A DNA stretch of 24,836 bases from Terfezia claveryi (Eukaryota > Ascomycota > Pezizomycetes > Pezizales > Pezizaceae): the NCBI GenBank assembly GCA_015179025.1, contig WHUX01000462.1:1-24836 (forward strand), given 5' to 3'. The position numbers and the translations under genes were made by a program. This document shows, one piece after another, positions 17,628 to 24,836 of this stretch (positions within the stretch are counted from its first letter, which is position 1; the number at the start of each line of letters is the position of its first letter). Below the pieces are notes generated by a model. The model worked only from the letters and a program-made list of their open reading frames with translations. It had not been told where the DNA came from and made no database searches.

Positions 17628-20600
17628 TTACTGACACTAGCAAGGGACCTGCCCAGGGCCATTTATCTTTGTCTGCGTTTTCTTTGCCTGCACCTATGTC
17701 TATTGATGAATCTCGCTTGTTTGGCAAGCATTTTGTAGTACCAATAACTGTTAAATTCAATGGTAAAACAGTGGTAACATCAGCTCTCATCGATTGTGGT
17801 GCTTCGGGAATTGCATTCATTGATCAGGCCTTCGTCAGTAAAAATTCCATACCAACCTCGAAGTTAAAAACCCCCTGCCTTCTCGACGTCATTGATGGCC
17901 GCCCCATCTCTTCTGGGGCTATTACCGACCTCGCATGTCTGCCCAGTGCCATTGGAGACCATTCGGAGGACCTCCCAATGTTTGTGACCAAACTAAAATA
18001 TCCAATTGTGCTTGGGATCCCCTGGCTCAGAATGCACGATGTGTCAGTCAGCTTCGGCTCGTACACCTTGCAATTCAACAGCCATTATTGCAGAAAAAAC
18101 TGTGGAGGTCCAAAAATCACCGTCACGGGGCTATGCGCATTACCACCCCCGATAATCCACCCAGCCCATGTGGTACACCAGCCCGCGCACATCAATGCTG
18201 TCCACTCTCCGGTTACCCCTGTCCCCCCTGTTCCCCTGGCGACCCCAAAACCCCTGAACGTTAGCTTTATCGGGGCAGGGGCTTTCACTTACCTCACCAG
18301 AAGGCACAAGCTGAAGGCTCATGCCCTATCTATACACGAGGTTAACCTGGAAATCAACAAGATGCGGCCTAAGGAGGAGTGGAAGGCTATGGTCCCGGAT
18401 GAATATCACGAGTTCATTGATCTGTTCTCGGAAAAGGCCGCAGAGAAACTCGCACCACACCAACCATACGACCACACTATCCCGCTGGTAGAAGGTAAAA
18501 CCCCCCCCTATGGGCCTCTCTATGGAATGTCCCGAGTTGAGCTGGAAGCCCTGAAGAAATACTTGGAAGAAAACCTCAACAAGAGCTTCATTCGCCACAG
18601 CTCCTCACCAGCGGGTGCCCCGGTGCTGTTCGTGAAGAAATCGGATGGCTCCCTTCGGTTGTGTGTTGATTATCGTGGCCTGAACGAAATAACGGTCAAA
18701 AACAGGTACCCCCTACCCCTAATCCAGGAGACATTAGCCAGGCTCTCCAAGGCCAAGTGGTTCACCAAACTGGATTTGAGAGGGGCATACAACCTGGTAC
18801 GGATCGCCGAGGGGGAGGAGTGGAAAACTGCCTTCCGAACTCGTTATGGCCATTTTGAGTATAATGTTATGCCTTTTGGGTTGACTAACTCCCCGGCCTC
18901 TTTCCAGCACTTTATTAATAACACCCTGCGAGACTTTCTGGATGTGTTCTGCACAGCCTACCTTGACAATATCCTGATCTATTCGGATACCCTGGCAGAG
19001 CACAAAATCATTGTTCGTCAAGTGTTGGAGAAGCTGGAGCAAGCCGGATTGTACCTCAAGCCCGAGAAATGCGAGTTCCATGTGTAGGAGGTTAAGTATC
19101 TAGGGTTGATCATCACCACGGAAGGTATTAGAATAGACCCTGCCAAGGTCACCGCCGTTCAGGAATGGGAAATCCCAGCAAATCTCAAGGATGTCCAGGC
19201 CTTCCTGGGATTCGCCAACTTTTACCGACGGTTCATTCTAGGATATTCCAAGATCGTGGCCCCCCTCACAGCCCTGACCAAAAAGGACCGGCGATTCCAC
19301 TGGAGTCCAGAAGCCCAATCCGCCTTCCAGAACCTCAAGGAAGCCTTCTGCTCAGCTCCCATACTAGCTCACTTTGATCCCGATAGCGAGTGTATTGTGG
19401 AAACGGATGCCTCCGACTATGTCTCCGCCGGAATCCTGTCCTAGTATGTCAATGGAGTCCTCCACCCGGTGGCCTATTTCTCCAAAAAGCACTCCCCGGC
19501 GGAGTGTAATTACGAGATCTATGATAAGGAGTTAATGGCCATTGTGCGAGCATTCGAGGAGTGGAGGCCATACCTAGAGTCAGCCAAGGGGATCATCGAG
19601 GTGCTATCCGATCATAAGAATCTTGAGTACTTCACCACCACTAAGCTGCTGAACCGACGGCAGGCTAGGTGGTCGGAGTTCTTATCTCGATTCAACTTCA
19701 AGATCAAGTATCGGCCTGGAAAAGCTGGGGGTAAGCCGGACGCACTGACCAGGAGATCAGGAGATCTCCCTAAAGGGGGGGATGAAAGGCTGAAGTACCA
19801 AAATCAGGTGGTACTGAAACCTGAAAATCTCGACCTGGCGGCCAATAGCCTTGCTGAGGCTGATGCTAAAGCTGAAGCGAACCCCGGAACAGATCTCCTT
19901 CTGCGAATACGACGGACATATGCGGAGGACGACCTGGTTAAGGATATAATCGCCGCAGTGGAGTCTGGACAGCGCCGTCACACCAAGATTTCCCTAGCCA
20001 AGTGCACCACTCAGGACGGCCTCCTATACCACCTAGATCGGCTCTATATACCTGAAGGGGAGCTGTGGATGCAGCTGATCAAAGAACACCATGATACCCT
20101 GGCTGCAGGTCACCCTGGAGTGGCTAAGACGTTAGAACTACTAGCTAGACAATACACATGGATCGACCAGCGAAAGGAGGTATAACAGTACATACGGAAC
20201 TGCCATATCTGAAAGCGTGCAAAACCCACTCATCATGCCCCCTACGGAACCTTGAAGCCCCTGGAGATCCCGGATCGGCCCTGGCAACACCTGACCATGG
20301 ACTTTGTAACTGGGTTGCCGAAGGACTCGGGATTCAATGCCATCCTGATGGTGGTGGATCGGTTGACGAAGATGAGGCATGTTATACCTTGCCGAGATAC
20401 CTGCTCCGCTCCGGAGTTAGCCAACCTCTACCTCAATAATGTATTCCAGTACCATGGCCTCCCTGAATCGATCGTGTCCAACCGTGGCCCTCAGTTTACC
20501 TCAGAATTCTGGCAAGCCTTCTGCGAACTTCTGGGGATCAAAGTTTGTCTGTCAACAGCTTACCACCCCCTGACGGACGGCCAATCGGAAAGGATGAATG

Positions 20601-21355
20601 CGATTATGGAACAGTATCTGCGGGCCTTCGTCAGCTACCAGCAGAACAACTGGGTTTCGTTGCTAGCAACCTGCGAATTTGCCGCCAACAACCAGTTCTC
20701 CGAGTCGCTGAAAACGTCCCCATTCCTGGCCAATTATGGCTGGCACCCTTGGTTCGTAGACTCCCTAGCACCTCTGCGCAAGGCCAGGGAGAATGCCCCA
20801 GCCAAGGAGTTCGCCACGCAGATTTCTGAACTCCACTCTACCCTGAAGACCGAGTTGGGTTATGCTCAGGTCAGGCAAGCAGAATATACCAACGGGTCTA
20901 GGTTACCGGCCCCCAAATACCAACCAGGAGACAAGGTATGGCTCTCTAGCAGACACTTCCGGACAGAACGACCCTCTCGTAAGTTGGATCACAAGTTCCT
21001 AGGCCCCTATGAGGTGTTAGCAGCTGTGGGCACTCATGCTTACCGGCTGAGATTTCCCAAGGATATCAAGCGCCATCCGGTCGTTCATGTCTCGGAGATC
21101 GAGCCAGCCGCCGACGATCCCCTTCCCGGGCAAAAGCACCCCCCACCTCCTCCAGTGGTGATCGCAGGTGAAGAGGAGTGGGAGGTTGAGGAGGTACTGG
21201 ACTCCAGAAAACGCTATAGGCGAGTTCAGTATAAGGTCAAGTGGGTAAGGGACGAGGAGACTACCTGGCAACCCGCAGAGGACTTGGAGAATACGCAGGA
21301 TTTGGTTACCCTATTCCACCAGCGTTATCCTCTCAAGCCTCGCCCAGCTGAATAA
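17609..21355 (+). pseudogene. pol: Pol of Ty3/gypsy element: PR-RT-RNase H-IN-chromodomain
   Basis: One frame of about 1248 codons broken by TAG (19085-19087, 19442-19444), TAA (20183-20185) and TGA (20210-20212). Protease: LIDCGASGIAFID (about 17790). [22 protein letters not shown] (18650), KWFTKLDLRGAYN, MPFGLTNSPASFQ and YLDNILIYS (18959); the usual YLDD has lost its second Asp (GAT to AAT at 18968). RNase [24 protein letters not shown]. Integrase: zinc finger around GHPGV...NCHI*K, where the TGA falls on the expected last Cys; MDFVTGLP, IVSNRGPQFTS (expected D is N, codon 20480-20482), and GQSERMN with the Glu intact. C-terminus: EEEWEVEEVLDSRKRYRRVQ onward (21169-21330) is a chromodomain. 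Stops fit CAG/CAA to TAG/TAA, except the TGA. Confidence 0.95.
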
Positions 21356-21531
21356 TATTTTTTGTCTTGTCTTCGTTGATTTGGAGTTGGAATTATGATT
21401 GTTGTTTCTGTTGCTGTCAGGTTGTCCGGCATTGGGATTGTGTTATGGGTTATTGGTTATTCGCCTGTCTTGTTTGTTTGTTTTTCACCTTGCCTTACGT
21501 CGCTGGGGCTCCGAGCCTAAAGGGGGGATAG
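21356..21531 (+). promoter_or_regulatory. 3' untranslated stretch with polypurine tract
   Basis: No ORF. AAAGGGGGGATAG (21519-21531) lies directly before the 3' LTR, as expected for the plus-strand primer. Confidence 0.75.
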
Positions 21532-22094
21532 TGTCACAACCGTCCTTTCCTAGCCAGGTTTGAGAGTCAGACAGGATTCTGTCCGACTCTCATTATTGTT
21601 GATTGATATCGTTGTTATCTCTGTTCCTGAGATAAGGGGTCTCGGGAACCTTATTCCTTCCGGTGGCCTTGGCCAGGAAGGAAGCCTGTATATATAGCTT
21701 GCTCTCTCCGCCCTCTCGTTGGATCCCCATCCAACGTCTTGTATACCCAATACAGGACCTTGCTTCCCCCAGCGCTTGTGCACCTCCCTTGTGCACATCC
21801 TTGTCTCGAACAAACAACTCTGCAGTACAGCTGCCTCCCTTGATACACGCGGCAACTGCCTCCGTGTGTCTCTTGCCTCTTGCCTCTTGCCTCTTGCCTC
21901 TTGCCTCTTGCCTCTTGCCTCCTGCCCTTGCGCCCGTCTCATTCTTCCCCTGGTCACACACATAGCGTTCCTATGTGTGTCTTACCCTAGCCTTTCCCCC
22001 AATCATACACGTAGCGCTCCTACGTGTGCGATTGCCCCTTGCCACTTCCCCGGCGTACCCCTTGGTCGCTTTGTCCCCCAGAGCCCTCGTTACA
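21532..22094 (+). repeat. 3' LTR (563 bp)
   Basis: Same length as the 5' LTR, no gaps seen. I count about 14 substitutions by eye, 13 transitions. Both LTRs have seven TCTTGCC units. Confidence 0.95.
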
Positions 22095-22099
22095 CTTGT
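22095..22099. repeat. Target-site duplication CTTGT (right, young gypsy)
   Basis: Identical to 15898-15902. Confidence 0.9.
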
Positions 22100-22336
22100 G
22101 TACCTCCCTTGTATAGCCTCTTGTTTTATGAATAGCTTGGCAGCATAGCTGCCTCCCTCTAACATATATGGCAACCACTTCTGCATATCTCTTGTCCTTA
22201 CCTCTTGCCCCCTGCCTTTGTCTCATTCTAGCCTTCGTCTAGTTATACATGTAGCATTCCTACATGTATCTTACCTTAGTCCTGCTATTACCCTAGCATA
22301 TCTCTTAGTCACCTTGTTCTTAGAGCACATATTATA
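22095..22336 (+). mobile_element. 5' LTR of the old gypsy copy, remaining part
   Basis: Aligns with the second half of the young LTR: GTACCTCCCTTG, GGCAGCATAGCTGCCTCCC, ATGGCAACCACTTCTGCATATC, then a shortened TCTTGCC region and one hairpin ATACATGTAG...CTACATGTAT (about 22245-22269). It ends at TTATA (22336), where the young LTR has TTACA, followed by the shared leader TATGTTGGATCC. Confidence 0.8.
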
Positions 22337-22372
22337 CTATGTTGGATCCTTTAGACTAACTGGTATATAGTC

Positions 22373-23551
22373 ATGTCAGGAGCAGCAATCCCACTACCTG
22401 CCATCAGGTTCTAGACCTGGAGAAGCTCCCCTATACCCTCAGGCCCAAATGAATTGAATGCCTATTATCAAGAAATTATCAACATCTTCAATGCTATGAA
22501 TGCCATCAGGGCCGAACTCAGCAATTGCCTGGCTGTTGCTGAACGAAAGCTGAGATTCGCCAACAAAGAGATCACAGTCCTCCAAACCAATTTCGACTAT
22601 ATGAACCTTACTCTAGCCAATAAACAGACTATAGTCCAAAACCTTAGCTGCACTCTAGAGAATCTTGCAATACTAACAGTAGCCAGTAGCAGTAAGACCA
22701 AAAGTATTCTGACTCCCTCTAAGTTCAATAGGGACCAGGTTTGTCTATGAGCCTAGAACAATAAAGTCAACCTCAAGGTAAATGGGGATTCTGCTAGGTT
22801 CCTGTCAGAACAATATCGACTGGCATTTGTTTTTGCCTTACTGGAGAAAAAAGCTTGTGACCAGATCCAGCCATATGTCCTTGAAACTGGGATCAAGCTC
22901 AATGATATTTTGGCCCTTTTCGTAATCCTAAATAGGGCGTTCGGAGACTCCGATACTATTGGCACTGCTAGTAGGGCCTTACAAGCTCTTAAGTAGAAAA
23001 ATACTGATCTGTCCACTTATATAGCAGACTTCTTAAGACTGGCAGTGGAGGTCTAATGGAATGACTAGTCCAAACTGGAGCAATTCGAGGAAGAGCTAAA
23101 TGATGAAGTCTAGTAAGCTATAGTCAACCTTCCGAAAGCTAAAATCCTTGACAAATTGATTGACCAGGCTTCCCGAATATAAAAGTGGATATCTCGGCTC
23201 CACAACTACTCCCCATTCAGGCCAGTACCCCATAACCTACAACCCTAGCCTCAGCAACACCATACCACCAAAACAGCTCAGGCCCCAGCCCTTACCAATA
23301 AACTAGTACATCTATTGTTAGTGGTAGGATGGCCCACCCCCATGAACTTATCATCTGAAAGGCCTTGACTAACTCAGGAGGAAAAGAACTACCACTACAC
23401 TAATAGGTTGTGCATTGTATATAGAAAAAAGGACCACTTTATTACAGCATGTCCCCTATAAAAAAACCACTCTCTGGCCACTCATGCCATCTCGAAAGCC
23501 TGGATTGAAGAAGCTAGGGAAGAGTCAAGAAAAGGGAATTCCCTTATCTAG
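22373..23551 (+). pseudogene. gag: Gag of the old Ty3/gypsy copy
   Basis: Starts MSGAAIPLPAIRF*TWRSSP at 22373, collinear with the young gag (MSANIPLPTDRFAAWRATP). Continuing similarity includes FNRDQV, FVILNRAFGDSD-like and LSTYIADFLRLAVEV segments. The zinc knuckle is damaged: CIVYRKKDHFITAC (about 23411), second Cys now Tyr. Numerous in-frame TAG/TAA/TGA, mostly at Gln or Trp positions of the young copy. Protein divergence is large, so the two copies are not recent siblings. Confidence 0.85.
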
Positions 23552-24836
23552 TTACTAATACTAGCAAGGGACCTGCCCTAGGTTATTTATCTTTATCATC
23601 TTTCTTTGTTCTTACATTTATATCTGTTAATGAATCTCACTTGTTTGGTGAGCATTTTGTAGTATCAATAACTATTAAATTTAATGGTAAAATAGGGATA
23701 ATATTAGCTCTCATAGATTGGAGTACTTTAGGAATAGCCTTTATTAATCAGACATTTATTAGTAAAAATTCAATACTAACAGCTAAGCTAAAGACCCCTC
23801 ACATTCTTGATATCATTGATGGCCACCTTATTTCTTCCTAGGCTATTACCAATCTCGCATGCCTACCTAGTTCTATTGGAAACTATTTAGAAAGCCTCCT
23901 TATGTTTGTGACCAAGCTCAAATACCCCATTTTTCTGAGGATCCTCTAGCTCCAAATACATGATGTCTCTGTTAACTTTGGCTCTTACAACTTAAACTTC
24001 AATAGCAGGTATTGCAAGAAGCACTGCAGTGCCCCACTGACTGCCATTAAAGGATTATATGTACTACTACTCCCAGTAGAGGATTCTACTTAAGTAGTAT
24101 ATTAGACTACCTACACCAATGCTATGAATCCCTCTATCTTCTCAGTCCCCCTAAAGGTCTTGAATGTTAGCTTTATCAGTATAGGGGCTTTCTCATACTT
24201 CACTAGAAGGTACAAGTTGAAGGCACATGCCCTCTCTATATATAACATAAATCTAGTAATCAATAAGATAAGGTCTAAAGAATAATGGAAGTCCATAGTT
24301 CTAGATGAATACCATGAGGTTATTAATCTGTTTTCAGATAAGGCTATGGAAAAGCTTGCCCCCCATTGACTATACAACTATACAATCCTGCTGATTGAAG
24401 AAAAAACTTCCCCTTATACCCCCCTCTATAGAATATCTTAAGCCGAATTAGAGGCTCTGAAGAAGTACCTAGAGGAGGACTTGAATAAGAGCTTCATTCA
24501 GTACAGCCCTTCCCCAGCGGGTGCCTCTGTACTATTTGTGAAGAAATTAGATAGCTCTCTTCAGTTGTCTGTTGCTTATTATGGCCTGAACGAGATAACG
24601 GTCAAAAACAGGTACCCTCTATCTCTAATCTAGGAGATATTAACTAGGCTTTCCAAGGCAAAATAGTCTATCTAATTGGATTTGAAAGGGGCATACAACC
24701 TAGTATGGATCACTTAGGGGGAGAAGTAGAAAACTGCCTTTTGAATACATTATAACCACTTTGAGTACAATGTCATGCCCTTCAGCTTAACTAATATCCT
24801 GGCCTCTTTCCAACACTTTATTAATAACATGCTGTG
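23552..24836 (+). pseudogene. pol: Pol of the old Ty3/gypsy copy, cut by the window edge
   Basis: Collinear with the young pol from before the protease through the middle of RT: FGEHFVVSITIKFNGK (about 23645), LIDWSTLGIAFINQTF where the young copy has [24 protein letters not shown] (24495), [12 protein letters not shown] (24585), LDLKGAYNLVW and FEYNVMPFSLTN. Protease active-site Gly/Ala are gone and stops are frequent. RT continues beyond 24836, so its YXDD box and the 3' LTR are out of view. Confidence 0.9.

Larger units (their letters stand above)
15903..22094 (+). mobile_element. Ty3/gypsy chromovirus, full length but inactivated
   Basis: 6192 bp: 5' LTR, 31-bp leader, gag, pol in the -1 frame, purine tract, 3' LTR, flanked by CTTGT duplications. 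Pol order protease-RT-RNase H-integrase with a C-terminal chromodomain places it among chromoviruses. It sits inside the LTR of an older copy; removing it and one CTTGT restores LTR sequence (GCTTGTGTACCTCCC against GCTTGTGCACCTCCC in the intact LTR). LTR divergence (about 14 of 563 by eye) and catalytic mutations show it is not recent enough to be active. Confidence 0.95.

Overview
The window looks like a transposon-dense, gene-poor stretch of a filamentous fungal genome. Reasons: 60-bp intron with a consensus TACTAAC branch point; Tnp2-type cut-and-paste transposase, Ty1/copia, chromodomain Ty3/gypsy and EN-type LINE remains side by side; heavy C:G to T:A decay in older copies. An ascomycete (perhaps Pezizomycetes) is a guess from overall style only. 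I recognise no host housekeeping gene, tRNA, rRNA or CRISPR array.

Layout, left to right. (1) 1-3314: a fold-back structure. About 290-bp units built from hairpins run one way at 1-675 and inverted at 2717-3314, around a 2-kb core with one broken minus-strand gene of unknown function. (2) 3315-7564: remains of a CACTA/EnSpm-like DNA transposon with a Tnp2 (Transposase_21-type) gene, split by stops and one clear frameshift, flanked by short subterminal tandem repeats. (3) 7565-11575: minus-strand remains of a non-LTR retrotransposon: a long gag-like ORF1 with a CCHC knuckle, then the start of an AP-endonuclease domain; no reverse transcriptase. (4) 11575-15552: minus-strand, AT-rich, heavily mutated Ty1/copia element (gag, protease, integrase, start of RT) whose integrase-RT linker is nine lysine-rich octapeptide repeats. 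A 1110-bp solo LTR with a 5-bp target duplication (ATAGT) sits in its gag. (5) 15653-24836: an old Ty3/gypsy chromovirus, running off the right edge, whose 5' LTR is split by a younger relative at 15903-22094.

The younger gypsy copy is structurally complete: two 563-bp LTRs, CTTGT target duplications, a 376-aa gag, a GGGAAAA -1 slippery site, and a single-frame pol (protease, RT, RNase H, integrase, chromodomain). It is nevertheless dead: four premature stops, YLDD changed to YLDN in RT, and the second integrase Asp changed to Asn. The two LTRs differ at about 14 sites by eye, nearly all transitions and mostly at CpG, which suggests methylation-linked decay.

Relative order can be read from nesting: copia is older than the solo LTR inside it, and the old gypsy is older than the young gypsy inside its LTR. 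The most unusual observations are the hairpin-built fold-back arms, palindromic modules shared between different LTR families, a possible self-priming site in the young gypsy, and the lysine octapeptide array in the copia linker.
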